A stretch of DNA of 44,230 bases from Christensenella sp964494645 (GTDB taxonomy: Bacteria; Bacillota; Clostridia; Christensenellales; Christensenellaceae), in contig CAZBSH010000017.1 in the NCBI GenBank assembly GCA_964494645.1, positions 1-44,230 of the forward strand, in the 5' to 3' direction. Every line of letters begins with the position of its first letter. The stretch's first letter is position 1. The notes under the pieces were generated by a model. It was given only the letters and a program-made list of their open reading frames with translations. It ran no database searches and was not told the origin of the DNA. Of the stretch, positions 15,635 through 24,024 are shown piece by piece. A program made the position numbers and the translations under genes.

Positions 15635-17101
15635 ATGCGCCAAGCGGTACTCAAGATGGTAGATATATGCAAATCCTATCATGAGATTCGCGTACTTTCC
15701 GGAATCAATTTAGAGCTTTATTCCGGTCAAATTTGTGCGCTTTTGGGGAGCAATGGCGCAGGGAAAAGCACTCTGACCAAGATCATGACCGGAGAAGTTC
15801 GTATGACAAGCGGCAAAATTTGTATGGATGGCGAAGAGGTGGATATCAGCTCTCCGCACGCGGCAAAAAATCTGGGAATCATCAGCTGCCCGCAGGAGGT
15901 AACTATTTTTGGTGAGTTGAGTGTTACGGAAAATTTATTTATGGGAAGCGAATTAAAGAATAAGGGTGTGCTGGACTGGTCTGCGATGGAGCGGGAAACG
16001 CATGCGGTTTTGTGCCGGTTGGGAATTGATATTGAACCGAGGCGCAAGGCGGCTCGTCTTTCAATGGCGGAAAAATATCTGCTGCAGTTTGCGCGGACGC
16101 TCATTCGTGACTATAAGGTGATCGTTTTAGATGAGCTTACGGACTCGCTTACAATGTCCGAGGTGGATCGGTTGTACGCGTTGCTCAATGAGTTAAAGGA
16201 GCGCGGTGTGGCAATCGTGTATATTACACACCGTATCGAGGAAGCGCGCAGAATATCTGATTGTATTACTGTGATGAAAGATGGAGAGATCACAGATTGT
16301 ATCGTACCGAAAGATGCGGAGCGTGAAGAAATAGCACACAAGATGCTGGGCGAGGATATCAAGGATCATTACCCCAAGCTTTCTGTGCCCAGAGGAAAGG
16401 TGATCCTGCAAGCAAACGGGTTGAGGAATAAGCTGGTAAGCGATATCAGTTTTTCGCTGTACAGCGGAGAGGTGTTGGGGATCGCCGGTCTTGTAGGCTC
16501 GGGACGTACCAATCTGCTAAAGGCAATTGTGGGGCTGGATAAGCTTGACGAAGGGAGCGTAAGTGTAGCGTCCGATGGAAAAAACGCGGAAGGGATTCGC
16601 GCGAATATTGGCTTTATACCGGAAAACCGTGATACGCAGGGGCTGTTTATGGAGATGTCTGTGGCACAGAATATCACGATCAAGCGTTTAAACGGGGTAT
16701 CGAAGGGACGGCTTATCCTACCACGTGACGAAGAGCGAAAAAGCTGGGATTATATTGAACGGTTGGGAATCAAGACAAGAAATGCCCGGCAAAAGGTACG
16801 GTACTTAAGCGGAGGGAATAAGCAAAAAACGTTGGTGGCGCGTAATGTGTTTTCGCGCTGCAATGTTTATATTTTTGATGAGCCGACCAAAGGCGTTGAT
16901 ATTGCCGGAAAGGTCGAGATATACAATATCATAAATGAGCTGATCCGTAAGGGTGCGGGGATCATACTGGTTTCTTCTGATTTTTCGGAGTTGGCGGGCA
17001 TGTGCGATCGCGTACTGGTGATCCGTAACGGTAAGCTTGTGGGAGAGCTGGAGCAAAAGGAGCTGTCGCACCAGCGGCTGTTTGATCTGTGCAAGGAATA
17101 A
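15635..17101 (+). CDS. Orphan sugar ABC transporter double-ATPase with altered NBD1
   Basis: A 488-residue RbsA/MglA-like protein. The start at ATG 15635 is set by AAGGAG (15621-15626); an in-frame GTG at 15626 overlaps that site. NBD1 has an intact P-loop (LLGSNGAGKST, about 36-46) but its Walker B reads VLDELTDSL instead of LDEPTASL and its signature is weak (RLSMAEKYLL). NBD2 has GLVGSGRTN, a canonical LSGGNKQK and FDEPTKGVD. No binding protein or permease gene accompanies it. It may serve the upstream importer as an alternative ATPase, another importer elsewhere, or a regulatory role with the DeoR protein. Confidence 0.85.
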   Translation: MRQAVLKMVDICKSYHEIRVLSGINLELYSGQICALLGSNGAGKSTLTKIMTGEVRMTSGKICMDGEEVDISSPHAAKNLGIISCPQEVTIFGELSVTENLFMGSELKNKGVLDWSAMERETHAVLCRLGIDIEPRRKAARLSMAEKYLLQFARTLIRDYKVIVLDELTDSLTMSEVDRLYALLNELKERGVAIVYITHRIEEARRISDCITVMKDGEITDCIVPKDAEREEIAHKMLGEDIKDHYPKLSVPRGKVILQANGLRNKLVSDISFSLYSGEVLGIAGLVGSGRTNLLKAIVGLDKLDEGSVSVASDGKNAEGIRANIGFIPENRDTQGLFMEMSVAQNITIKRLNGVSKGRLILPRDEERKSWDYIERLGIKTRNARQKVRYLSGGNKQKTLVARNVFSRCNVYIFDEPTKGVDIAGKVEIYNIINELIRKGAGIILVSSDFSELAGMCDRVLVIRNGKLVGELEQKELSHQRLFDLCKE

Positions 17102-17170
17102 AGTTCTTTGCGCCGACATTTGGGATGAGGCGTTTTGGGGTAAAAAAGGCGTATTGTACGCAAATAATGG

Positions 17171-17199
17171 TTGACTTAAGCGTGTACAAACGATATTAT
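17171..17199 (+). promoter_or_regulatory. Promoter of yajC
   Basis: TTGACT, 17-base spacer, TATTAT, about 45 bases before the yajC start. Confidence 0.65.
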
Positions 17200-17245
17200 T
17201 ATAAAAGTACAATTTTTGTAAATTTGAAAGGCGGTATATGAATTT

Positions 17246-17635
17246 ATGAGCACAAATGCTTTGAGCGGCCTCACGGGCGGCAATGCGATGACACTGCTGT
17301 TTCCGATTCTGCTGATCGTTATTTTCGTAGTATTGATCATCGTTCCGAACAAGCGGAAAGAGAAGAAATTTAAAGATATGCTTTCGACGCTGCGTGTTGG
17401 AGACAACATCAAAACAATCGGCGGCTTTTATGGGAAGATTGTCTCCATTAAGGAAGACCTGATCACCTTTGAATGCGGTCCGGATAAGGCAAAATTGGTG
17501 ATTGCTAAAGGCGCGATCGCTTCGGTAGAAAGCTTCGAAGAGGGAAAAGCTCCTGAAAAGGTAGAGGAATCGAAGAAGGAAGAAGCGGTAGAAAAAGACG
17601 AGCCGAAAAAAGAGGATGTCAAAAAGAAAAAGTAA
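17246..17635 (+). CDS. yajC: Preprotein translocase accessory subunit YajC
   Basis: A 129-residue single-span membrane protein. One hydrophobic helix (about residues 14-32) is followed by the family motif PNKRKEKKFKDMLSTLRVGD and a small beta domain (GGFYGKIVSI). YajC associates with SecDF and YidC in protein export. The C-terminal tail (about residue 95 on) is a Glu/Lys-rich charged extension and likely disordered. It precedes scfA, as in most clostridia; secD and secF, often nearby, are not in this window. Confidence 0.93.
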   Translation: MSTNALSGLTGGNAMTLLFPILLIVIFVVLIIVPNKRKEKKFKDMLSTLRVGDNIKTIGGFYGKIVSIKEDLITFECGPDKAKLVIAKGAIASVESFEEGKAPEKVEESKKEEAVEKDEPKKEDVKKKK

Positions 17636-17649
17636 GGGTTTCGTAACAC

Positions 17650-17678
17650 TTGAAATTGTTTCGTAATCGTGATACACT
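17650..17678 (+). promoter_or_regulatory. Promoter of scfA
   Basis: TTGAAA, 17-base spacer, TACACT in the yajC-scfA gap, allowing the peptide gene to be expressed separately from yajC. Confidence 0.5.
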
Positions 17679-17713
17679 TATTGACGGAAAGTTTCCTTGA
17701 GGAGGTTTGTCAT

Positions 17714-17857
17714 ATGAAACATATTAAAACGATAACCAAGAGCAATTTGAAAGATACGCTGAAGACGGGCGGTTGTGGTGAATGCCAGACCTCTTGCCAG
17801 TCTGCTTGCAAGACCTCTTGCACACTTGCGAATCAGAAGTGTGAGAAGAAGGCATAG
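17714..17857 (+). CDS. scfA: SCIFF six-cysteine ranthipeptide precursor
   Basis: A 47-residue ribosomally made peptide precursor. The leader MKHIKTITKSNLKDTLKTGG is almost invariant in the SCIFF family, and the core has exactly six cysteines (21, 24, 28, 32, 36 and 43) within about 23 residues (GCGECQTSC...ACKTSC). In characterised relatives the radical-SAM partner links Cys sulfur to a neighbouring residue, giving a thioether-bridged ranthipeptide; roles in clostridial cell signalling have been proposed. The start is fixed by GGAGG at 17701-17705. A strong terminator follows before the maturase gene, so peptide mRNA is probably in excess. Confidence 0.96.
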   Translation: MKHIKTITKSNLKDTLKTGGCGECQTSCQSACKTSCTLANQKCEKKA

Positions 17858-17875
17858 ATAACAGTTCATAATGAA

Positions 17876-17911
17876 TGACGGCAGTGTATTATATACATGC
17901 CGTCATTTTTT
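17876..17911 (+). terminator. Terminator between scfA and scfB
   Basis: TGACGGCA pairs with TGCCGTCA, extended by TGTAT/ATACA with one bulged G, then six T. Maturase expression then depends on read-through or an internal promoter. Confidence 0.82.
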
Positions 17912-18027
17912 CTATGTGTGAGGAAGCGGAAATGCCGGCGCTGACCGATTACGTTCGTCAGGAACAAATCGGTTTTGCGAGCGGGAACGCGTAGCAAAAC
18001 AACTTTAAACAAAGGGAGCGTAAATAA

Positions 18028-19362
18028 GTGGTTCATTTAATAGAATTTTGCGGACATTATGCGGCGCTTGACGTGGAGTCCGGGTCTGTGCATGCGATCG
18101 ACAAGGACGCGATGAGTGTACTGACGTTTAAAAATGCGGGCAAGACAGACGCCCAGATCATAAACGATTTGGGTGAGGAAGCGCGTGAAATATTGGGAGA
18201 GATCAAGGAACTGACAGAGCAGGGTTTGCTGTATTCCGAGTGTGAGATCGAAAAAGAGAACGTGCAATTTAATACACCTGTGATCAAAGCGCTGTGCCTG
18301 CTTGTGGCACAGGACTGTAATCTGCGGTGCTCGTACTGCTTTGCGGAAACAGGAGAATATCATGGTGCGCGGGCGTTGATGAGTCTTGATACTGCGAAAG
18401 CAGCGATTGACTTTCTGATTGCGCATTCAGACAACCGCAAAAATCTTGAAATCGACTTTTTTGGCGGCGAACCGCTGATGAACTTTGAGGTGGTGAAGGG
18501 TGCGGTGGAGTATGGTCGCCGGCAGGAAAAACTTTATGATAAGAATATTCGTTTTACGTTGACGACAAATGCCTATCATGTAACAGACGAGATGGCGGCG
18601 TTTATCAATAAAGAAATGAAGAATGTAGTCATCAGCATGGATGGACGCAAGGAAATCCATGATACTATGCGCAAGAATGTTGCAGGCGAAGGAAGTTATG
18701 ACCGGGTTTTGAAAAATGCACATAAGATCGTTGACGGGCGTGAGGAACGCGAATATTATGTACGCGGTACATACACGGCGGAGAATCTGGATTTTGCAAG
18801 CGATGTATGCGCGATCGCTGATGCGGGATTCGACCAGATTTCGGTGGAGCCTGTGGTAACAGGCGAAAGCTACGCGATCCGCGAGGAAGATCTGCCGCAA
18901 ATCAAGCACGAATATGAGATGCTGGCGCGTGAATATATCAAACGCGAAAAAGCGGGGAAGGGTTTCAATTTCTTTCATTTTATGGTCGATCTCAATTCCG
19001 GTCCTTGTCTCAATAAGCGGTTGCGGGGTTGCGGGGCGGGCAGCGAATATCTTGCTGTGTCTGCTGACGGGAAGCTTTATCCGTGCCATCAGTTTGCCGG
19101 CATGGAATATTTTTATATGGGTACCGTGCGGGAAGAGGATGTTGATCAAACAATCAAGCAGACCTTTTTGGATACGCATGTGTTTACAAAGCAGGGATGC
19201 AGCGAGTGCTGGGCAAAGTATTATTGCTCGGGTGGCTGCGCGGCGAACGCGTATCATGCTACCGGTGATATCCGCAAACCGTATAAGATCGGCTGTGAGA
19301 CGGAGAAAAAGCGCATCGAAACAGCGATCGCAATTAAGACGTTCGATGCAGAGTTGATATAG
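18028..19362 (+). CDS. scfB: SCIFF peptide maturase, radical SAM/SPASM enzyme
   Basis: A 444-residue radical SAM enzyme that forms thioether links in the ScfA peptide. The N-terminal ~85 residues form a peptide-recognition (RRE-like) region; the SAM 4Fe-4S cluster is ligated by Cys97, Cys101 and Cys104 (CNLRCSYC), and FFGGEPLMNF near 144-153 is the SAM-binding GGE motif. The C-terminal SPASM domain has many cysteines (GCGAGSEYL, LYPCHQF, GCSECWAKYYCSGGCAANAY) for two further clusters. Translation starts at GTG 18028 after AAAGGGAG. The length and gene order match the family. It lies 170 bases behind scfA with a terminator between. Confidence 0.96.
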   Translation: MVHLIEFCGHYAALDVESGSVHAIDKDAMSVLTFKNAGKTDAQIINDLGEEAREILGEIKELTEQGLLYSECEIEKENVQFNTPVIKALCLLVAQDCNLRCSYCFAETGEYHGARALMSLDTAKAAIDFLIAHSDNRKNLEIDFFGGEPLMNFEVVKGAVEYGRRQEKLYDKNIRFTLTTNAYHVTDEMAAFINKEMKNVVISMDGRKEIHDTMRKNVAGEGSYDRVLKNAHKIVDGREEREYYVRGTYTAENLDFASDVCAIADAGFDQISVEPVVTGESYAIREEDLPQIKHEYEMLAREYIKREKAGKGFNFFHFMVDLNSGPCLNKRLRGCGAGSEYLAVSADGKLYPCHQFAGMEYFYMGTVREEDVDQTIKQTFLDTHVFTKQGCSECWAKYYCSGGCAANAYHATGDIRKPYKIGCETEKKRIETAIAIKTFDAELI

Positions 19363-19402
19363 CCGGAAAGTAAGCGGTTTGCTGCTTGAAATGCATCAAT
19401 TG

Positions 19403-19440
19403 ACCCGTGAACACAATATGTTTACGGGTTTTATTTTTTA
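19403..19440 (+). terminator. Terminator of scfB
   Basis: ACCCGTGAAC pairs with GTTTACGGGT (one A-C/G-T wobble position), followed by a T-rich run. Confidence 0.82.
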
Positions 19441-19454
19441 AAACGCCGGAATTG

Positions 19455-19483
19455 TTGCGATTTCAGCTGTTTTTCGATATAAT
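19455..19483 (+). promoter_or_regulatory. Promoter of putP
   Basis: TTGCGA, 17-base spacer, perfect TATAAT, 34 bases before the start codon. Confidence 0.6.
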
Positions 19484-19517
19484 GGCTTAGTAATTATCAT
19501 TTCAAAGGGGTATCTGT

Positions 19518-21008
19518 ATGGAATTAAATTGGGGAGTTATTCTTTCATTTATTGGCTATTTTATTTTTGTGCTGTTGATCGGTTTCTATTTTTATAAGAG
19601 ATCATCAAATATTTCGGATTATATGCTGGGAGGACGAGGATTGCATCCGGCAGTTGCGGCATTGAGCGCGCAGGCGTCGGATATGAGCGGATGGCTGCTG
19701 ATGGGTCTGCCGGGCGCGCTTTATCTGTCCGGTATGAGTGAAGTGTGGATAGGCGTAGGACTTGCTGTGGGCGCTTATTGCTCGTGGCTTGTTGTTGCAA
19801 AACGTCTGCGCCAGTATTCGTATGTGGCGGGAGACGCAATCACCATCCCGCAGTTTTTTGAAAATCGTTTCAGGGACGAAAAAGGGGTTCTTCGCTTTAT
19901 TAGCTCGGCGGTCATTCTTGTCTTTTTTACCTTTTATGTAGTATCGGGATTTGTATCGGGCGGCACGGTTTTTCGAGCGGTGTTTCCGGGGATGGATTAT
20001 ACTGTGGCGATGGTCATATGCGCGGCAGTCATCATTGCTTATACGTTTATGGGCGGGTTTAAGGCCGTTTGCTGGACAGATTTTTTTCAAGGGATGCTGA
20101 TGCTTGTGGCGATCTTTTTGGTGCCGCTCGCAGTAATGGGGAAACTGGGAGGACCGGCGGAAGCGGTTGCTGCCGCAAATCAGGTGGCTCCGGGATTTCT
20201 TGACCCGTTTACGACGGCAAGCGGGGAACCGCTTGCACCTATGTCGCTGATCTCAAGCCTTGCTTGGGGGCTTGGATATTTTGGTATGCCGCATATCATC
20301 ATTCGTTATATGGCGATCAAAGAGCCGCGTATGGTCAAGGCTTCGCGCAGGATCGCTACAGGATGGATCATACTTGCGCTTGCGGGAGCGATCATGATTG
20401 GTATTTTTGGACGTGTGTACTTGGGAGATATGTTTACAGATGCGGCAGGTGCGCAAACGGTATTCCTTGTGCTTGCAGGACAGCTGTTTGTGCCTGTGGT
20501 GGCAGGAATCTTACTTTCCGCAATTCTTGCGGCGGTTATGAGTACGGCGGATTCTCAACTGCTGGTTGCCTCTTCGGCGATCACGGCAGATATTTATGGT
20601 AAGATTGCCAGAAAGAAACCATCGGAAAAGAAGTTGATGTGGATTGGTCGTATTGGCGTTATTGGCATTGCTGTACTTGCGGCATTTTTGGCACGGGATC
20701 CAAATACGTCGATCATGTCAGTCGTTTCATTTGCTTGGGCAGGGTTTGGCAGTGCGTTTGGACCGATCGTGTTGCTGGCGCTGTTCTGGAAGCGCGCGAC
20801 TAAAAACGGCGCGCTTGCCGGAATGATCGTCGGGTTCGTTGTTTCGATCGTCTGGAATCAATTGTTGGCAGGGCCGACAGGTGTATATGAGATGATTCCC
20901 GGGTTCGGGCTTGCATTGCTGACGTGTATCATTGTCAGCCTTGCGGGGAAGGAGCCCTCGGAAGAGATACAAAAGGAATTTGATGAAGCAGTAAAATGTG
21001 ACGCATAA
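19518..21008 (+). CDS. putP: Sodium/proline symporter
   Basis: A 496-residue sodium:solute symporter (SSS family), about 13 membrane helices. Landmarks are DYMLGGRGLHP near residues 34-44, ALSAQASDMSGWLLMGLPG near 48-66 (the sodium- and proline-binding TM2 region of PutP), WTDFFQGMLM near 186-195, and STADSQLLVASSA near 345-357. The length and these motifs favour PutP over pantothenate or glucose symporters. It is a single gene with its own promoter and terminator. Confidence 0.92.
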   Translation: MELNWGVILSFIGYFIFVLLIGFYFYKRSSNISDYMLGGRGLHPAVAALSAQASDMSGWLLMGLPGALYLSGMSEVWIGVGLAVGAYCSWLVVAKRLRQYSYVAGDAITIPQFFENRFRDEKGVLRFISSAVILVFFTFYVVSGFVSGGTVFRAVFPGMDYTVAMVICAAVIIAYTFMGGFKAVCWTDFFQGMLMLVAIFLVPLAVMGKLGGPAEAVAAANQVAPGFLDPFTTASGEPLAPMSLISSLAWGLGYFGMPHIIIRYMAIKEPRMVKASRRIATGWIILALAGAIMIGIFGRVYLGDMFTDAAGAQTVFLVLAGQLFVPVVAGILLSAILAAVMSTADSQLLVASSAITADIYGKIARKKPSEKKLMWIGRIGVIGIAVLAAFLARDPNTSIMSVVSFAWAGFGSAFGPIVLLALFWKRATKNGALAGMIVGFVVSIVWNQLLAGPTGVYEMIPGFGLALLTCIIVSLAGKEPSEEIQKEFDEAVKCDA

Positions 21009-21019
21009 AGAAATAAATC

Positions 21020-21048
21020 AAAAAGACCGGCGGTATGCCGGTCTTTTT
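21020..21048. terminator. Bidirectional intrinsic terminator
   Basis: AAAAAGACCGGC/GCCGGTCTTTTT around a five-base loop, between convergent putP and the MATE gene. Confidence 0.92.
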
Positions 21049-21066
21049 GATAAGAAGAGAATCGTG

Positions 21067-22497
21067 TTACAAACTTGCCATTACAAGCTGTCCCTGTTCT
21101 GCTTCTTTGATCCATCCGTTCAGTTTTTTCATCTCATAGACCATGAACAAAGCGACGATGATTGCAGAACCGATATCTGCGATAGGGAAGGCAAACAATA
21201 CACCATCCAGACCGAAGAAGAGCGGCATGATCAACATCATCGGGATGAGCAACAGCAACTGGCGAAGCATAGAGAGGATGGTTGCCTTGAGCGGTTGGCC
21301 GGTCGCCTGAAAATAACTCGTGGAAACGATTTGGAAGCCCGAGCAGAATATTCCGATCAGCGCGATGTGCATTGCTTTTACGGCAAATGCTGTAAAGTTT
21401 GCGTTTTCGCTGCCAAAAAGGCTGAGGATCTGTTCGGGGAATAGCTGGCATAATATGCACGCGATCGTTACGACGGCGGTAGAGATCCAGGCAGCCATTA
21501 CATATGTTTGTTTGATGCGCTTGGGCTGTTTTGCACCGCGATTAAAGCCCAAAATAGGCTGTGCGCCGATGCCGATACCAATGCACGCGGAAGCTAAAAT
21601 CATGGCGACTTTCATTACGATACCCATGGCGGACAGGGCTACATCGCCGCCGACAGGGCTCTGGTCGCCGTAGTATACGAGCGTGTTGTTCATGACGACC
21701 TGCATGACGCATGAGACAACCATCGTCACAAAAGAGGATATTCCCAGTGTAAAAGTCATCTTGCATATACGTCCTGACAGCTTCATTTGTTTTTTGTTAA
21801 ATTGCATGCTTTTTCCGCGGCGTGAAAAGTATACTACCAGTACGACCGTTGAAATAAGCTGCGAGGTGATGGTAGCGATTGCCGCGCCTGTAACGCCCCA
21901 ATGGAATACAAAGATATAGATGGGGTCAAGGACTGTATTTAACACTGCGCCAATCAATATGCTGTACATAGAAAGCCGTGGACTGCCGTCTGTACGTGCC
22001 ATGTTGGATAGCGCGATACTGATGATGGAAAAGGGTGTGCCCAGCAAAATCACGAAGGCGTAGTCGTGCGCGTAGGGAAGACTTGCGTCCGTCGCCCCGA
22101 GCATACGGAGCATCGGGTCTAAGGCAATGAGCGATATTACCATAATCGCCGCGCTTAAGATGAGGCTAAGCACCAACACGTTGTTAAGCGTTTTTTGTGC
22201 GGCTTCTTCTTTTTTTTCACCGAGTTTCAGTGCGGCGTACGCACTACCGCCCGTGCCGATCAGTGTCGCGAAGCCTGCAACCACTGTCATGATAGGAAAA
22301 GCGATGGTTGTGGCGGCATTTCCAAGATATCCGACACCCTGACCGATAAATATCTGGTCAACAATGTTGTAGACCGAATTCACCAGACAGGAAATGATCG
22401 CCGGAAGCGCGAAGCTTCGCAGAAGTTTACCGATAGGCTGATAGCCTAACGGATTTTTTGTTGCAGTAACCGGCTTAGAGATTGTTGCTTCTTCCAT
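21067..22497 (-). CDS. MATE-family multidrug efflux transporter
   Basis: A membrane antiporter of about 476 residues with two six-helix halves, driven by Na+ or H+. Typical features are PIGKLLRSFALPAIISCLVNSVYNIVDQ (shortened here to ALPAIISCLVNSVYN) near residues 24-50, IGQGVGYLGNAATTIAFP near 51-68 and the second-half copy NTLVYYGDQSP. The start at 22497 is set by GAGGGGG six bases upstream; it overlaps the end of the upstream marR-like gene by 23 bases, so the two are translationally coupled and under that regulator's operator. Likely substrates are cationic drugs or flavin-like compounds; unknown. Confidence 0.9.
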   Translation of the reverse strand: MEEATISKPVTATKNPLGYQPIGKLLRSFALPAIISCLVNSVYNIVDQIFIGQGVGYLGNAATTIAFPIMTVVAGFATLIGTGGSAYAALKLGEKKEEAAQKTLNNVLVLSLILSAAIMVISLIALDPMLRMLGATDASLPYAHDYAFVILLGTPFSIISIALSNMARTDGSPRLSMYSILIGAVLNTVLDPIYIFVFHWGVTGAAIATITSQLISTVVLVVYFSRRGKSMQFNKKQMKLSGRICKMTFTLGISSFVTMVVSCVMQVVMNNTLVYYGDQSPVGGDVALSAMGIVMKVAMILASACIGIGIGAQPILGFNRGAKQPKRIKQTYVMAAWISTAVVTIACILCQLFPEQILSLFGSENANFTAFAVKAMHIALIGIFCSGFQIVSTSYFQATGQPLKATILSMLRQLLLLIPMMLIMPLFFGLDGVLFAFPIADIGSAIIVALFMVYEMKKLNGWIKEAEQGQLVMASL

Positions 22498-22948
22498 TTT
22501 TGTCCCCCTCAATCAAACTTGAAATATATTCATAGGCATTTTTAGCCATCTGATCCATGATTTTTTGTGTCAGGTCGATTTCTTCTTTTGTCAAACCCTG
22601 CTGCAAAATATGATTCCATCGGTCTACCGCCGTATGTACTTTGTTGATGCTCGACCTTGCCTTGGGCGTAGTATAAAAACGGCATTTCCGCTTGTCTTCT
22701 ACGTCTGTCTCCCGACGGACATAGGAAAGTTCTTCCAATCTTTGCAGTGCACGCGTTGCGGTTGCCTTATCAAAATGTCCCTTGGCCGCGAGTTCTTGAG
22801 CGGTCAATCCGGGTTGCTCGGAGATACGTGCGAGAAAAAAGTATTGCCCCGCTCCAATCTGGGAATTGTTTAATTCCTGATCAAAAAATTGCATACTGAA
22901 TCGGTTGATGATCGAGGCATATTTATTGAGGGAATATTTTTCTTTCAC
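22475..22948 (-). CDS. MarR-family transcriptional regulator
   Basis: A winged-helix repressor of about 157 residues. The DNA-binding part includes GLTAQELAAKGHFDKATATRALQRL (in part ELAAKGHFDKATATRAL) and the wing RRETDVEDKRKCRFY. The start is GTG 22948, set by AAGGAGT at 22954-22960; an upstream ATG at 22990 lies inside the operator. It is the first gene of an operon with the MATE pump, and its promoter is flanked by two copies of a perfect palindrome, so autorepression relieved by a drug ligand is likely. Confidence 0.9.
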   Translation of the reverse strand: MKEKYSLNKYASIINRFSMQFFDQELNNSQIGAGQYFFLARISEQPGLTAQELAAKGHFDKATATRALQRLEELSYVRRETDVEDKRKCRFYTTPKARSSINKVHTAVDRWNHILQQGLTKEEIDLTQKIMDQMAKNAYEYISSLIEGDKNGRSNNL

Positions 22949-22970
22949 AAGGGACTCCTTTTTACAACAT

Positions 22971-23039
22971 AAAAATAGTTGCGCGCGCAACTTATGTTGT
23001 TATTATACAACAAATTGATTGCGCGCGCAACTATTTTTA
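22971..23039. promoter_or_regulatory. Paired palindromic operator of the MarR/MATE operon
   Basis: GTTGCGCGCGCAAC (22979-22992) and TTGCGCGCGCAA (23019-23030) are perfect palindromes, and AAAAATAGTTGCGCGCGCAA / TTGCGCGCGCAACTATTTTT form a 20-base inverted repeat around the promoter. One palindrome covers the -35 and the other the start of transcription, an ideal repressor layout. Confidence 0.8.
23002..23030 (-). promoter_or_regulatory. Promoter of the MarR/MATE operon
   Basis: On the minus strand TTGCGC, 17-base spacer, TATAAT; the -35 lies within the upstream palindrome. Confidence 0.75.
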
Positions 23040-23059
23040 TAGAAAGAACAGAAGAAAAT

Positions 23060-23902
23060 TTATTGATGCTTGATAAAAGTCCCCGCCTCTAATTCATGGA
23101 AAGCATTACTGAGCTCTTCCTGCGTATTCATAACGATGGGACCGCCCCATGCAATTCCTTCATGCAGTGGCGGTGCGGAAAAGAATATGAAACGTATCCC
23201 TTCTTTGCCGGCCTGCACACAAAGATCGGTTCCGTCTCCAAATAATGCCGCTGTATGGGAAGGAATTTCTTTGGCGCCATCCTCAAAAGAGGCGATTCCC
23301 TCAAAAATATAGACGAATACGTTATGGCTCTCGTTTGTAGGCAAACATATCTGCGTGTTTGGTGCAAGTGAAATATCATAGATATTCGGCTGTACATATT
23401 TGCCTTGCGTGGGACCGGTGTAACCGTTATAATTACCGCCTATGATACGGATGGTGCTTGTTTCATCCTGCAAGGTGGTGACCATGTCCGATGTAATGTC
23501 GAAGTATCTTGGTTCTGCCATTTTGTGTTCCGCAGGAAGATTGAGCCACAATTGGAAACCGAGCATATGGTCGCACGCTTGCGGCATTTCCTGATGCAAC
23601 ACGCCGCTGCCCGCAGTCATCCATTGACAGCCGCCGTCGCAGATGCTTCCTTGATTGCCCATACTGTCGCCGTGCTCGATATCTCCGTGAATCAGGTAAG
23701 TAAGCGTTTCGATACCGCGATGTGGATGCCAGGGAAAGCCTTTGGTATAATCTTGCGGATTTTTTGAATCAAAGGCATCCAGCATGAGGAATGGATCAAA
23801 ATCCTGCGTGTCGTGATACCCGATAACACGTACCAGATGTACCCCCGCGCCATCTATTGTTTTTTGACCTGTCACAGTCTTTTTTATCGCTCGGTTTTTC
23901 AT
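23060..23902 (-). CDS. Pirin-family bicupin protein
   Basis: A 280-residue cupin protein. The N-terminal cupin carries the pirin metal site in PWHPHRGIETLTYLIHG and DIEHGDSMGN (histidines near residues 56-60 and 101) with EMPQ following. Bacterial pirins act as quercetin 2,3-dioxygenases or redox-responsive regulators of metabolic enzymes; which applies here is unknown. It lies upstream of, and in the same direction as, the MarR gene, which has its own promoter. Confidence 0.9.
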   Translation of the reverse strand: MKNRAIKKTVTGQKTIDGAGVHLVRVIGYHDTQDFDPFLMLDAFDSKNPQDYTKGFPWHPHRGIETLTYLIHGDIEHGDSMGNQGSICDGGCQWMTAGSGVLHQEMPQACDHMLGFQLWLNLPAEHKMAEPRYFDITSDMVTTLQDETSTIRIIGGNYNGYTGPTQGKYVQPNIYDISLAPNTQICLPTNESHNVFVYIFEGIASFEDGAKEIPSHTAALFGDGTDLCVQAGKEGIRFIFFSAPPLHEGIAWGGPIVMNTQEELSNAFHELEAGTFIKHQ

Positions 23903-23970
23903 AACAGATTCCTTTCTGAAAAGCTGGTTTGTATCATTAATACCCTTTTGCCGGTAATATTATCCATTTT

Positions 23971-23999
23971 TTGTTTAAACGCATATCTTCTGCTATAAT
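23971..23999 (+). promoter_or_regulatory. Promoter of the nucleoside hydrolase gene
   Basis: TTGTTT, 17-base spacer, perfect TATAAT, 25 bases before the start codon; this rules out an upstream start overlapping the -35. Confidence 0.7.
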
Positions 24000-24024
24000 A
24001 ATAAAGAAAAAGGAGCGGTGGGAT

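Noticed and set aside
16805..17677. Long open frame (290 codons) antisense to the orphan ATPase and yajC
   Set aside because: It mirrors real genes, has no ribosome site and encodes a low-complexity Phe/Arg-rich sequence with no recognisable family.
17942..17973. ACCGATT/AATCGGT inverted repeat before scfB as a terminator
   Set aside because: Loop of about 16 bases and no long T-run; too weak to call.
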